Numbered from the stretch's first letter, positions 25,686 through 35,517 are shown. The stretch: DNA of 64,000 nucleotides from an uncultured Bryobacterales bacterium (GCA_937959285.1 CALGAR010000003.1:62001-126000), one strand, 5' to 3'. The notes: generated by a model not told the origin, from the letters alone. A program made the numbers and translations.

Positions 25686-27598
25686 GCGAGTGGGTCTGGA
25701 AACCCTCCGAACAATACGTGGAGTCCACGAACGTGTGGCGCTTCCTCCGCAAGCTCGGTTTCTCAGACCGCGAAGAATTCCTCCGCTATTCCCGGGAAAA
25801 CCTTGAGCAGTTCTGGGACGCCATGGTGAAGGAAACTGGGATCGCATGGTTTGCGCCATATGAGCAGGTGCTCGACCAATCCCGGGGCGTGGAATGGGCG
25901 CAGTGGTTTCTGGGCGGCAAACTGAATATCGCCCACAACTGCCTGGACCGCCATGTCTCGAAGCCGAATCCTGCGATTATCTGGGAGGGAGAGAACGGCG
26001 AAACCCGGACAGTATCGTTCGCGGACCTGCAGAAGGAAACCAACCGGCTGGCGAACGCGCTACGGGCAATCGGGCTGCAGAAAGGCGACCGCATCGCCCT
26101 GTGCATGCCCATGGTTCCGGAGGTGGTGTCCATTCTGTACGCTGCGTTCAAGCTCGGCGTGATCGCCGTGCCGATTTTCGCCGGCTTTGGCACGCATGCG
26201 ATCGCGACGAGGCTGCAGGACTCGGGCGCACGCGTCGTCTTCACGGCGGATTCCATCGAGCGCCGCGGCAAGCTGCTGCCGCTCAAGCAGAAGGTGGATG
26301 AGTCAATCAAGGGCTCGTCCGCGGAACGTGTCGTCGTACTTCGCTATCGCGGTCCTTCCGTCCTGCTGCCGGCCCGCGATACCACGTACAGCGATCTGAT
26401 CGCGGGGCAGCCTGACGAGTTTGAGACGGCGCCTCTCGAATCCGAAGATCGCGCGCTGATCCTATACACTTCCGGGACAACGGGCAAGCCCAAAGGTACT
26501 GTGCACACCCATGCGGGGGCGATCGCTCAGATGTCAAAGGAGATTTGGCTGGCCTTTGATCATCAACCGAACGACCGGTTTTTCTGGCTCTCCGATATCG
26601 GGTGGATGATGGGGCCGTGGACGATCATTGGGAATCATACGTTCGGCGGAACGATTTTTCTCTATGACGGCGCTCCTGACTTTCCGGAGCCGGATCGTTT
26701 GTGGCATCTCGTTGAGCGTCATAGGATCACCACTCTCGGCGTGTCCCCTACGGCCATCCGGATGCTGATGCGGAAGGGCGGAGAACTGGCGAAGGGCTAC
26801 GCCATGGAATCGTTACGCCTGCTCGGATCGACCGGCGAACCCTGGGACGATACCTCGTGGCTCTGGTACTTTGAGACCGTTGGCAAGCGCCGCTGCCCCG
26901 TCATCAATATTTCCGGCGGCACGGAAATCGTCGGCTGTTTCCTCTTTCCTCTGCCGATACAGCCGCTGAAGCCGAGCACGCTCGGCGGGCCGGCTCCGGG
27001 AATGGCCGTTGAGGTTGTGGACGAGTCCGGACGGCCCGTCCGCGGGCAGATGGGCTATTTGGTGTGTACGCGGCCCGCGCCTTCGATGACCCGGGGCGTG
27101 TGGAACGATCCGCAGCGCTATCTCGACACCTACTGGTCCCGCTGGCCGGGCGTCTGGTATCACGGCGACTGGGCAAGCGTCGACTCGGACGGGTGTTGGT
27201 ACCTGCACGGCCGGGCCGATGAATCGATGAACATCGCCGGGCGGAAGGTGGGTCCGGCTGAGGTCGAGGATGCATTGATGCAACACCCCGCAGTCGCTGA
27301 GGCCGCTGTCATCGGCGTACCGGACGAACTGCGAGGCGAGTGCATTGTCGCCTTTGTTGTTCTTCGCGCGGAGGCGTCGGCAGCGTCGTTGACGGAACAT
27401 CTCGTTCAAGCGCTCGGACCTACATTCCGGCCCAAGGAAATTTATGCCGTGAAAGAACTGCCGAAGACGCAGAGCGGCAAGGTCGTCCGCAGGCTGATCC
27501 GTCAGCGCTATCTGAACGAGCCGCTTGGCGATACTTCCACTGTCGAAAACCCGTCCGCTCTCGATGCCTTTTCGCGCCACGCCGCACCCGCCCTCTAA
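25682..27598 (+). CDS. AMP-forming acyl-CoA synthetase (acetyl/acetoacetyl-CoA synthetase-like)
   Basis: A 638-residue ANL-superfamily ligase. It has an N-terminal acetyl-CoA-synthetase leader (about 5-95, including VEWAQWFLGGKLNIAHNCLDRH), the P-loop ILYTSGTTGKPKG, INISGGTEIVG, the hinge Asp in WYHGDWASVDSDG, RADESMNIAGRKVGPAEVE and the C-terminal catalytic Lys in TQSGKVVRR. It overlaps the preceding gene as ATGA. Tyrosine degradation ends in fumarate and acetoacetate, so activation of acetoacetate or another short acid is a reasonable inference. Substrate is not proven by sequence. Confidence 0.9.
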   Translation: MSEWVWKPSEQYVESTNVWRFLRKLGFSDREEFLRYSRENLEQFWDAMVKETGIAWFAPYEQVLDQSRGVEWAQWFLGGKLNIAHNCLDRHVSKPNPAIIWEGENGETRTVSFADLQKETNRLANALRAIGLQKGDRIALCMPMVPEVVSILYAAFKLGVIAVPIFAGFGTHAIATRLQDSGARVVFTADSIERRGKLLPLKQKVDESIKGSSAERVVVLRYRGPSVLLPARDTTYSDLIAGQPDEFETAPLESEDRALILYTSGTTGKPKGTVHTHAGAIAQMSKEIWLAFDHQPNDRFFWLSDIGWMMGPWTIIGNHTFGGTIFLYDGAPDFPEPDRLWHLVERHRITTLGVSPTAIRMLMRKGGELAKGYAMESLRLLGSTGEPWDDTSWLWYFETVGKRRCPVINISGGTEIVGCFLFPLPIQPLKPSTLGGPAPGMAVEVVDESGRPVRGQMGYLVCTRPAPSMTRGVWNDPQRYLDTYWSRWPGVWYHGDWASVDSDGCWYLHGRADESMNIAGRKVGPAEVEDALMQHPAVAEAAVIGVPDELRGECIVAFVVLRAEASAASLTEHLVQALGPTFRPKEIYAVKELPKTQSGKVVRRLIRQRYLNEPLGDTSTVENPSALDAFSRHAAPAL

Positions 27599-27713
27599 TC
27601 TCGTTCAGGAAGAACCGGCTGCCAGAAGGATCTCAGAAGGATCTGTGACGTTCATCGTCCGATTCGTGGGGCTTGGCAACGACAAGGGGAAAATAGAAGA
27701 CAGGAGATTGACG

Positions 27714-28280
27714 ATGACGATGTCCATCAGCCGCAATCATCCATTGAGGACTTTGTTTGCGGAACTCGTGGAACGTCACTTGATTGTAGGCACTGGTTTC
27801 GCAGATCTGGAGGCGGCGCGCTACATTGCGAATCTGCTCGTCGACTTCACCCATATCGACAACCTCTATCGGATTCGAGACGCAAAAGGGAGACGGCTCG
27901 AAGAAGTAGGGGAGATGCTGATCGAATCGAATCCCTTGCTTGGCGGCCGATCGTTCATTTACGAACGCGAGGTACGGAAACACGTGGGTGATCTGACATT
28001 GTTCCTGTCCGGGCTCTTTCCCGAGTATGTGGCCCGTCTTCCCCGCGCCCGCGGCCGTTTGGATTCACTGATCGACTACATGAAGGCAGGCAAAGAATCG
28101 TACACAATCGTAGCTTCGTTCGATCAGGCGGAGTTCCGCCACGAAGCCCCGCTTTTCCGCCGCCTCGCCGACCGGTTTGAACTTTGCGTCTATGGTTTGA
28201 ATCTGGTGAAGCAGGAATTGGCGGCCAGGCAAGCCGGCTACTACCACGGCTGGAAGACCGTACTGTTGGAGGGCGGGTAG
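27714..28280 (+). CDS. Conserved hypothetical protein
   Basis: A 188-residue soluble protein from ATG 27714, which has an excellent AGGAGA ribosome site six bases upstream; longer in-frame starts run into the acyl-CoA ligase gene. No signal peptide or membrane segment. It is charged and alpha-helical in appearance (EAARYIANLLVDFTHIDNLYRI, then EVRKHVGDLTLFLSGLFPEY, KQELAARQAGYYHGWKTVL). I do not recognise the family. It is separated from the catabolic operon by 115 bases, so it may be independent. Confidence 0.8.
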   Translation: MTMSISRNHPLRTLFAELVERHLIVGTGFADLEAARYIANLLVDFTHIDNLYRIRDAKGRRLEEVGEMLIESNPLLGGRSFIYEREVRKHVGDLTLFLSGLFPEYVARLPRARGRLDSLIDYMKAGKESYTIVASFDQAEFRHEAPLFRRLADRFELCVYGLNLVKQELAARQAGYYHGWKTVLLEGG

Positions 28281-28316
28281 ACGTAATGATAGCGGGAGCT
28301 TAATCCTTTGACGCTC

Positions 28317-29639
28317 CTATAGTACGGAACAACGCGGCTGATTCTTCGCCAGATCCGCCTCCCAGGCCTCAATGGCAGCCTGCAGCTTTTTCACAAGGCC
28401 GGGATGACGATAGCCGAGATCTCTTCGCTCACCGGGGTCCTCGGCCAGGTTGAAAAGAAGGTCGATCGAGCCGTCCCGCACGTACTTCCAGTACCCCTGG
28501 CGGACCGCCTTTTGCTTTCGGTCTTCGCGGTTGATCCGCCAGAACAAGGTGCGCTCCACCGGCCGCTGCCTGCCCTCGAGGATTGGAAGAAGGTTCATGC
28601 CATCCAAGGCCGGATCCTGAGGCAGGGCGACATTCGCGGCAGCAAGAATCGTGGCGGCAAAATCCATCGACATGCAGGCTTGCTCGTTCGTCTGGCCGGC
28701 CTTCAGGCGGGCTGGCCAGCGTACGATGCCGGGTGAGCGGATGCCTCCTTCCCACAATGTCCCCTTGTGGTGAAAGAAGGGTGAGTTATCGGACAGGCGC
28801 TCGCCCCCGTTGTCATTCGTGAAGATCACAAGCGTATTCCGGGTGAGATTGTGACGGTCCAGGGCGGCAAGAACCCGTCCGATCGCGCTGTCCATGCTCT
28901 CCAGCATCTTTCCGTACTCGGCCCGTGTCCCGTCGAACCATGTCTGGCGGTTGCGGACGGTATCGGGGCGGCCAGGCACCTGAAAGGGCCAGTGCACGGC
29001 ATTGAACGGCACATACAGGAAGAACGGGTCCTTTCCCGCATGCCGGTCCACAAACTGCTCTGCGCGGTCGGCGATCAGTTCGGTAAGATACCCGGGCTTT
29101 TCGACAGGCGTTGTCCCTTCCCACAAGTCCTTCGTATCTTCGACCCGCCGGTGCGAATACATGTCCACATTGCCGCCCAGGATTCCGAAGAACTCATCAA
29201 AGCCGTGCGCATTCGGCCCAAACTCCGGCTTCCAGCCGAGATGCCACTTCCCGAACATGCCGGTTTTGTATCCGGTCTTCTTGAGCCGCGTTGCAATGGT
29301 GATGTGCTCGGGATCCAGCCCGCACTCGCGATGCGCCGGCATCAGAGCCCATTCGAGGCCGAAGCGCTGCTGGTAGCGTCCGGTCATTAACGCGGCCCGG
29401 GTGGGGGTACAGACGGGACCGTTGGAGTAACAGTGCGTCAGCCGGACACCTTCCCGCGCCAGTCGGTCAATATGAGGTGTGCGGATGTCCTTGGCGCCGA
29501 AGCAGCCAATGTCGGCATACCCCATATCGTCCGACAGGATAAGCACGATATTCGGCCGGGCGTTCTGTGCTGCCGAAGAAAACAAAGGCGCCGCCGTAGC
29601 GGCGGCGCCAAGCGTCGAGAGGAATCGTCGACGGTTCAT
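28317..29639 (-). CDS. Tat-exported sulfatase (arylsulfatase type)
   Basis: A 440-residue sulfatase. The N-terminus MNRRRFLSTLGAAATAAPL is a Tat-type signal. Metal ligands include Asp37/Asp38 (ILSDDMG), and the formylglycine site is Cys77 in CTPTRAALMTGR, the cysteine-type signature requiring a maturase. GKWHLG and FTNDNGGERLSDNSPF supply further active-site residues. It likely removes sulfate from an external carbohydrate. It sits 10 bases after the TonB receptor gene on the same strand, suggesting one uptake-and-degradation unit. Confidence 0.95.
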   Translation of the reverse strand: MNRRRFLSTLGAAATAAPLFSSAAQNARPNIVLILSDDMGYADIGCFGAKDIRTPHIDRLAREGVRLTHCYSNGPVCTPTRAALMTGRYQQRFGLEWALMPAHRECGLDPEHITIATRLKKTGYKTGMFGKWHLGWKPEFGPNAHGFDEFFGILGGNVDMYSHRRVEDTKDLWEGTTPVEKPGYLTELIADRAEQFVDRHAGKDPFFLYVPFNAVHWPFQVPGRPDTVRNRQTWFDGTRAEYGKMLESMDSAIGRVLAALDRHNLTRNTLVIFTNDNGGERLSDNSPFFHHKGTLWEGGIRSPGIVRWPARLKAGQTNEQACMSMDFAATILAAANVALPQDPALDGMNLLPILEGRQRPVERTLFWRINREDRKQKAVRQGYWKYVRDGSIDLLFNLAEDPGERRDLGYRHPGLVKKLQAAIEAWEADLAKNQPRCSVL

Positions 29640-29649
29640 CGTTAGGATT

Positions 29650-32600
29650 TTACCGAACGATCTTCAACGCAAACTGAATGATTCGCGGCTGATTTCCCTG
29701 AGCAGAAACAACGCCGAACTGTGGATTGCCAAAGCTGATGTTTGGCGGACCAAATCGCGGCGTGTTCGTCAGGTTGAAGAACTCTGCACGGAACTGCAGC
29801 CTCATCTTCTCAGTGATCGAGGCGTTCTTCATCAGCGACAGGTCAATTTGCGCTGTCCCGTCCGCCCGGCTTCCGCCGAACGTGCGCGGCGCGTTTCCGA
29901 ATCGATAAGGCGCTGCGGCCGTGAACACCGACGTATCGAACCACTTGTCGGGCGTCGGATTATCAAGCCGCGGCGACTTACCGTTCCAGTCCGGCCGCTG
30001 GCCACCTCCTTGCGAGAAGGTGTTATTCGTTGCAGCTGTGATGCCCAGCGGGCCGCCGCTGAAGGCGGAGGCAATGACGCCAAGATCCCAGCCGCCAAAG
30101 ATTTGCGAAACGAGGTCCCGTCCAGATCGCAGGAAGGGAAGCTCATAGACGGTGTTCAGGACGAGACGGTGCGTCTGGTCCAGGGACGATACCGCCCAGT
30201 CTGCCGCCAGATTGTTCCAGTTCTGGATGGCTCCACCGCCCAGAGGTTCTCCCGAAAACTGTCCGGTAGCGAGATCCATCAGCTTCGAATAGGTGTACGA
30301 GCCGAGCACCGTAAAGCCTTTGGAGAACCGCTTCTCCACTTTGGCCTGAAGAGAATGGTACTGCGACGTGGCCCACGTTGCTGCCGACGAAGTGACTGTA
30401 TCGAAGTGGGGGAAAGGACGCAGCAGCTGAGCGAGCGCCACAGTGGGCCTTGACAGCGGTCCGATATCGATCTGCCCGTAAAAGGGATTAGGAACCTGCC
30501 GCCGCAGCTCATCTCCCAGTGCGAGAGCTGAATCCGGAAGCTGATTCAGGAGGCGGTCCTGCTGAAACTTCAGGCCTCTGCTGGCCGCATAGCCGACGTC
30601 CAACAGCAGCGAGCCGGGCAGCTCCCGCTGCACGTTCAGATTCCACTGGATCGTGTACGGCACGACAACGCCGCGATCGAGGAAGGAGATGTTCTGACCC
30701 AGGAGCGTCGCCGAGCCCAGGCTGCTTCCCGTAGGCTGGTTCAGACCATCGGGATAAGGGTTGCGGAGATAGTTCAGTGGCGTGACGCCATCCAGGCTTG
30801 TCACCAGTGTGGTTGCTGCCTGAAAGCCGCTGATACCGTATGCGTTCGGAGCCCCGCCGATGCCCGTGGTCGCCGCGTAGAACAATCCGGCTCCGCCGCG
30901 GACTACGGTTTGCGGAGTCACCTTGTAAGCAAAGCCGATACGCGGTGCAAAGTTGTTCCAGTCCGTCTGCGCCTGATTGCGCGGCACACCGTTGACTCCC
31001 ACGAAAGCAAGAGCACCGCGGAGGTTCAGACCTTCGGCTTGGAGAGGAGGCCGCGCGTTGAAGTCAAAATTGGTGAGCTGATTGAATCTCTCCGTCCGTG
31101 CCGGCTCCACGTCCCAGCGCAGTCCGAGATTCAACGTCAACCGCGGCGTAACCTTCCAATCGTCTTGCAGGTAGAGAGCATAGTAGGTGTTCTGCAGCGC
31201 CAGAGCCGGGGAAGGAGTAATCGATCCACCGGCAATGCCGAGCAGGAACGTGGCGAGGCCGTATCCTGCCGTTGCGCTGGAAGCCGCAGGGTTCGGTCCT
31301 TGGGTGAAATTCGGCCCGAACGAGAACTGAATGGCCTGGTCGTTCGTCTGTCGCGTGTTGAAGCGGAGAATGCGAGCCTCGAAGCCAGCCTTCAGGGTGT
31401 GCCGTGTCAGCATCTTTGTGATCGCGGCGTGCCCCGTGAAGGTGTCCATCCCGAACGAAATGACGTCCGTAGCGCCCAGAGCTCCTCCGACGACAACGTT
31501 CGGGACGGATCCCGTAACGGAAAGTCCATTGACAAGGATCGCCGGAAACGCGGCCGGATCACCGATCTGCTGCTTCAGAGCCGCAGGGAAGCCGAGGGTC
31601 GTAATGTCAAAACCATCGCTGAAAGGACGGCGCCTGTTGGCAAGCCTTGCCCAAGACGCGCGAAACGTTCCGAGAGTCGAAGGCGAGAAGACGTGCGTAT
31701 CTTCGATGACCGTATTGTACCGGGTAAACACCTGCGGGCCGGCGCTCGGAGAAGCGATGAACTCCTTGCCATAAGCGGGTGCGCGATTCCAGGGGGAATC
31801 GTCGTAGCTGAACCGGCCGAAGATACGATTGTTATCGTTGAAGGAGTGGTCAAGCCGGGCGCTCCACGTATTCTTCTCGATCCTGTTCGAGTCCGTCCTC
31901 GAGAAGTTGTTGACACCCGTGAACCCGGATCCTGCGCTGGTCGGAGCAGGCCAGTAGCGGGCAATGTTCCGTGCTACAGGATCCATGCGATCGACCGGAA
32001 TGCGATTGCCGGGGAACGGCTGCCGGATGAAACCGCTGCCCGAAGGATTCGGAGCCGTCGTCAGCGGATCGTAGATCGTAATGAGCTGATTATTCGCATT
32101 GCGCGTGTTCGAAAAATCTCCCGCAAGCTCTTCGGGTCGGGGGACAGTTCCTGTGAAGGTGACTCCCTGAACAAAGCGCACTAGCTCGGTGCTCGCGAAA
32201 AAGAAGGTGCGATTGCGGCCGTCATAAAGATTGGGCAGGACGACAGGGCCACCGACTGTGCCGCCAAACTGATTGAAGCGGAACGGCGCCTTCGACCTGC
32301 CTCCCCTGTTCGCGAAGAAGTCGTTGGCGTTGAGCTTGTCGTTCCGCAGAAACTCGTAGAGCGTGAAGTGCAGATCGTTGGTGCCGCTCTTCGTCACCAC
32401 GTTGAAGACGCCGCCAGCGGCGCGTCCATACTCGGCGCTGAACGCATTCGTTTCCACTTTAAATTCCTGCACCGAGTCCACGTTGGCAAACACCACCGGC
32501 TGATTCTGCGCCGGCGCCGTGTTCGGTGCGCCGTCGAGCAGGTACTCATTCTGATTGCCCCGTGCTCCGTTAATCGAGGCGGACGCTGTGGAAATCTGAT

Positions 32601-33108
32601 CGACGGGAAGATCATTGGCTCCCGCAGAAATACGAACACCCGGGACGAGGCCGGCCAGGGCATAAGGATTGCGTCCAAGCAGTGGCAGATTCGAAACTTG
32701 AGCCCCCTGCACTACTTGACCGAGCGTGCTCGACTCCGATTCCAGCAGAACCGCTTCCGCCGCCACCTCCACGGACTCGCTAACGGATCCGACTTGTAAT
32801 GTCAGATCGACACGCGCGACCTGATTCACGGCGAGAGTGAGGCCGGTTTGCCGCAACGTAGTGAAGCCAGACTTTTCTGCAGTAATTGTGTAGGTACCAG
32901 GCAGAAGTTGAGGTAGATTGTAATACCCCGAGTCATTCGACTCAGTGGAACTCGCTACGCCAGTGGCGTCATTCCTGGCCTCAATCCTGACGCCGGGAAC
33001 AACGGCGCCCGAAGCGTCCGTCACTCTGCCAGTGACAGAAGCCGTTTGGCCGAGCGCAGTAGCAGCCACGATGAGGCACAAAAGCGCAAGTAAGAGGAAT
33101 TTTCGCAT
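29650..33108 (-). CDS. Oar-like TonB-dependent outer-membrane receptor
   Basis: A 1152-residue protein: signal peptide (about 1-20), a CarboxypepD_reg/Cna-B-like domain (about 22-110, ASVTGRVTDASGAVVPGVRI), a plug domain (about 115-240, with LPLLGRNPYALAGLVPGV and NGARGNQNEYLLDGAPN) and a long beta-barrel to the C-terminus. This is the enlarged receptor type expanded in Solibacter-like Acidobacteriota, assumed to import oligosaccharides or peptides. It is immediately upstream of a sulfatase, so a sulfated glycan is a possible ligand. Confidence 0.92.
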   Translation of the reverse strand: MRKFLLLALLCLIVAATALGQTASVTGRVTDASGAVVPGVRIEARNDATGVASSTESNDSGYYNLPQLLPGTYTITAEKSGFTTLRQTGLTLAVNQVARVDLTLQVGSVSESVEVAAEAVLLESESSTLGQVVQGAQVSNLPLLGRNPYALAGLVPGVRISAGANDLPVDQISTASASINGARGNQNEYLLDGAPNTAPAQNQPVVFANVDSVQEFKVETNAFSAEYGRAAGGVFNVVTKSGTNDLHFTLYEFLRNDKLNANDFFANRGGRSKAPFRFNQFGGTVGGPVVLPNLYDGRNRTFFFASTELVRFVQGVTFTGTVPRPEELAGDFSNTRNANNQLITIYDPLTTAPNPSGSGFIRQPFPGNRIPVDRMDPVARNIARYWPAPTSAGSGFTGVNNFSRTDSNRIEKNTWSARLDHSFNDNNRIFGRFSYDDSPWNRAPAYGKEFIASPSAGPQVFTRYNTVIEDTHVFSPSTLGTFRASWARLANRRRPFSDGFDITTLGFPAALKQQIGDPAAFPAILVNGLSVTGSVPNVVVGGALGATDVISFGMDTFTGHAAITKMLTRHTLKAGFEARILRFNTRQTNDQAIQFSFGPNFTQGPNPAASSATAGYGLATFLLGIAGGSITPSPALALQNTYYALYLQDDWKVTPRLTLNLGLRWDVEPARTERFNQLTNFDFNARPPLQAEGLNLRGALAFVGVNGVPRNQAQTDWNNFAPRIGFAYKVTPQTVVRGGAGLFYAATTGIGGAPNAYGISGFQAATTLVTSLDGVTPLNYLRNPYPDGLNQPTGSSLGSATLLGQNISFLDRGVVVPYTIQWNLNVQRELPGSLLLDVGYAASRGLKFQQDRLLNQLPDSALALGDELRRQVPNPFYGQIDIGPLSRPTVALAQLLRPFPHFDTVTSSAATWATSQYHSLQAKVEKRFSKGFTVLGSYTYSKLMDLATGQFSGEPLGGGAIQNWNNLAADWAVSSLDQTHRLVLNTVYELPFLRSGRDLVSQIFGGWDLGVIASAFSGGPLGITAATNNTFSQGGGQRPDWNGKSPRLDNPTPDKWFDTSVFTAAAPYRFGNAPRTFGGSRADGTAQIDLSLMKNASITEKMRLQFRAEFFNLTNTPRFGPPNISFGNPQFGVVSAQGNQPRIIQFALKIVR

Positions 33109-33145
33109 TAGGTTCTTTTGTGTTGGCGGTTATTGATGAGAACTG

Positions 33146-33158
33146 CTATGTCACATAG
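33146..33158. promoter_or_regulatory. Short palindrome upstream of the TonB receptor
   Basis: CTATGT-C-ACATAG is a 13-base palindrome 38 bases before the receptor start and 124 bases before uvsE. It could be an operator for the receptor/sulfatase unit; there is no further support. Confidence 0.35.
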
Positions 33159-33281
33159 TATGTTGGATGGATCGCAGAATCAAGGGTTAATAGGCATAGA
33201 GTTGATGCCCTATACCGAAACTTCGCGGGCAGTATCCTTCTGGTTAGCAGTATCTTCGTGTCAAACTAAAAGTGGGACGGA

Positions 33282-34172
33282 ATGCGGCTCGGATATCCGT
33301 GCATCAACACGAGCCTGCCCACCGGGAGCATTAAGACTTTCCGGCTGAAGTCCTACTCGTCCGAACGATTAGCGGCAACCGTTGAGGCGAATCTTACCGG
33401 ACTGACCGATATACTCGAATTCAATCTTGCACACGGCCTACTCTTCTTTCGCATCTCCTCCCAGATCATTCCGTTTGCTTCACACCCGATCTCGCGCTAC
33501 CCCTGGCAGGAGTGGTTCCGCAGCCGCTTTAATGAGATTGGTAGATTCATACGGGCGCACGGAATGCGGATGTCCATGCATCCGGATCAATTCACAGTCC
33601 TGAATTCGCTGGACGAACAAGTCGTTGAGGCGAGCATCAAGGAACTGGAATACCACGCAGAACTACTGGGCCTTCTAGGCCTCGACGACAGCCACAAGGT
33701 GCAGATCCACGTGGGCGGGGTATACGGTGACAAGGAGAAGAGCATGGAGCGTTTTGTGGCGCGCTACGAACACCTCAGCGACGCGGTTCGTAAGCGCTTG
33801 GTCATTGAAAATGACGACCGATTATTCTCCCTGGAGGACTGCCTGCGCATCCACGAGAAGACCGGCCTCCCCATTGTCCTGGATGTGCATCATCACCGCC
33901 TGCTCCCATCCGGCGGTTTCGACCAGCGCGACGCGATTCGTGCCGCATCCGCCAGTTGGGCTCCCGGCGACGGTCCGCTGATCATCGACTACAGCAGCCA
34001 GCAGCCCGGGAAACGGCTGGGCACCCACATCGAATCGATTGACCTCGCGGATTTTGAAACGTTCCTCCAGGACAGCGAAGGCCTCGACTTTGACCTGATG
34101 CTGGAGATCAAGGACAAGGAACATAGCGCGCTCAAGGCGTTGCAAGCCCTTCGCTCAGCAGCTCGACTCTAA
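33282..34172 (+). CDS. uvsE: UV damage endonuclease UvsE/UVDE
   Basis: A 296-residue TIM-barrel endonuclease nicking 5' of UV photoproducts. Family features: the N-terminal RLGYPCINTSLP, NLTGLTDILEFNLAHGLLFFRISS, metal ligands in MRMSMHPDQFTVLNS, VQIHVGGVYGDKEKSMERF, ENDDRLFSLEDCLRIHEKTGLPIVLDVHHH and a C-terminal DLMLEIKDKEHSALKAL. Full length for the bacterial family. It is monocistronic and divergent from the TonB receptor. Confidence 0.95.
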   Translation: MRLGYPCINTSLPTGSIKTFRLKSYSSERLAATVEANLTGLTDILEFNLAHGLLFFRISSQIIPFASHPISRYPWQEWFRSRFNEIGRFIRAHGMRMSMHPDQFTVLNSLDEQVVEASIKELEYHAELLGLLGLDDSHKVQIHVGGVYGDKEKSMERFVARYEHLSDAVRKRLVIENDDRLFSLEDCLRIHEKTGLPIVLDVHHHRLLPSGGFDQRDAIRAASASWAPGDGPLIIDYSSQQPGKRLGTHIESIDLADFETFLQDSEGLDFDLMLEIKDKEHSALKALQALRSAARL

Positions 34173-34277
34173 TGACCAACGGTAGTCAGCCCCGTCAATT
34201 CAGTATCGAGCACATGAATGTGATTTTTGGCATCCCTCGAGCGCAATCCGGCGTTAGAATATCCCTTGTCCCCAATC

Positions 34278-34988
34278 ATGCCTGAAGCCACGCCCGTTCT
34301 CGTACCACAACCGTATTCGCAGAATCCGGAGGTGTCAACGGCGAGCCTGGTAAAGCATCTGGCGCACGAGTTACGTCAACCCCTTAGTACGATCGAATCA
34401 ATCGCCTATTACCTCGGAATGATTCTTCCGAAAACCGAGTGCAAGGCCCGTGAGCAGGTCGAGAAGCTCCAGCAGCTCGTGGAGCAAGCCAATTTAGCCG
34501 TTTCCGATGCCATCCATTCGCTGCAGCTTTGTCCACGCCGGATCAGCGATGTGAACTTGAATGAGGCCATTTGCCGGATTTGTACGGAAATGACGCTTGA
34601 CCAGGGCAAGGAGCCTCAAATGAATCTCGCCGAGCGGCTGCCTTTCATACGGACGGACGCAGCTCAGACGGATCACCTGATCCGGAGCCTGCTTGCCCTT
34701 GCAATGCGTGTTGGCGTTGCAGGATCGCCTGTGTCGATTCGCACGGCTGCCGATGACGGGTGGGTGCTGCTGGAGATCTGCTGCATAACCAGAGAAATGC
34801 CGAAGGAAGAATGGTGTTCGACGGCTGATCCTTTCAGCCCGCATCTCTGCTCGGCCTGGGGGCTGACCATCATGAGTGCGCAGCGGATCGCGCAGGAGCA
34901 CGGAGGACGCGTCGAAGTTCAATCTGGTGAGAAGCTTGTGATTCGAGTTATTCTCCCCGGGTCCCGGAGCTCGTCAGCTTCCGCCTGA
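34278..34988 (+). CDS. Histidine-kinase-like protein with degenerate ATPase domain
   Basis: A 236-residue soluble protein from ATG 34278 (an in-frame TTG at 34227 lacks a ribosome site). A HisKA dimerisation domain (about 25-90) carries an intact H box, LAHELRQPLSTIES. The following HATPase-like part is poor: the N box reads SLLALAMRV with both Asn replaced, the G1 DxGxG motif is missing, and only the G2 remnant WGLTIMSAQRIAQEHGG remains. It probably cannot autophosphorylate normally and may act as a phosphotransfer or partner-bound protein. It has no sensor domain. It overlaps the MobB-like gene by 41 bases, convergently. Confidence 0.7.
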   Translation: MPEATPVLVPQPYSQNPEVSTASLVKHLAHELRQPLSTIESIAYYLGMILPKTECKAREQVEKLQQLVEQANLAVSDAIHSLQLCPRRISDVNLNEAICRICTEMTLDQGKEPQMNLAERLPFIRTDAAQTDHLIRSLLALAMRVGVAGSPVSIRTAADDGWVLLEICCITREMPKEEWCSTADPFSPHLCSAWGLTIMSAQRIAQEHGGRVEVQSGEKLVIRVILPGSRSSSASA

Positions 34989-35517
34989 CATAGTCGGAGA
35001 GGAATTGCGAGGTATAGCTGGGCGGTTCCACCCAAAAATGCGGCTTCTCGGGCAATTCTAAGTTCGGCGAGCCCGCACCCCGCTTGATCCAGACCACTGC
35101 GTGGGCTGCCGGCAGAAACCGGCGAGCGGAAGGCTTGATACCCAACCCGTTTGGCCCGACTAGCAGAGGGTCCGCTACTAGCAGGTATAAATCCGGATGA
35201 AGGTGCTCGAGGATGCTGTTCGACTCGATCAGAACATTTGTGGCTGATCCGATGATTTGAGACAGCCGCGGCATGAACGAGGCAAGCATTTCCGCCGAGG
35301 AATGCAGGCAGAACGAACGCTCCGCGCCAGCAGCCAGGTACCGGCCACTGTCAGTCGCTGTTGGGGATGTCTCTTCCTGGAGAGAATCGCCGCCATGCGG
35401 AGGATGATGAGTGATCTTGATGGCGGTCCATCGAGCCTCGGGGATACTACGGATGAGGCCGGCTGCAACGGCGGTTTTCCCGCTCTTACGCGATGCCCCA
35501 CCCACCACGACGATCAC
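34948..35517 (-). CDS. MobB-like P-loop NTPase
   Basis: A 189-residue protein starting at GTG 35517, which overlaps the lpxD stop as GTGA. The P-loop is VVVGGASRKSGKT at residues 3-15. Downstream, TAIKITHHPPHGGDS and DSGRYLAAGAER match the layout of MobB (molybdopterin-guanine dinucleotide biosynthesis), where Lys-His-His and Asp-Ser-x-Arg segments line the nucleotide site. A Walker-B-like strand reads NVLIESNSIL. No other molybdenum cofactor gene is near; coupling to lpxD suggests a different role. Assignment to the SIMIBI class is firm; MobB function is not. Confidence 0.75.
   Translation of the reverse strand: MIVVVGGASRKSGKTAVAAGLIRSIPEARWTAIKITHHPPHGGDSLQEETSPTATDSGRYLAAGAERSFCLHSSAEMLASFMPRLSQIIGSATNVLIESNSILEHLHPDLYLLVADPLLVGPNGLGIKPSARRFLPAAHAVVWIKRGAGSPNLELPEKPHFWVEPPSYTSQFLSDYVRRKLTSSGTRGE

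Noticed and set aside
30910..32184. Long open frame (424 codons) on the plus strand
   Set aside because: It is antisense to the TonB receptor gene, has Arg-rich composition typical of a shadow frame in GC-rich DNA, and no recognisable domain.
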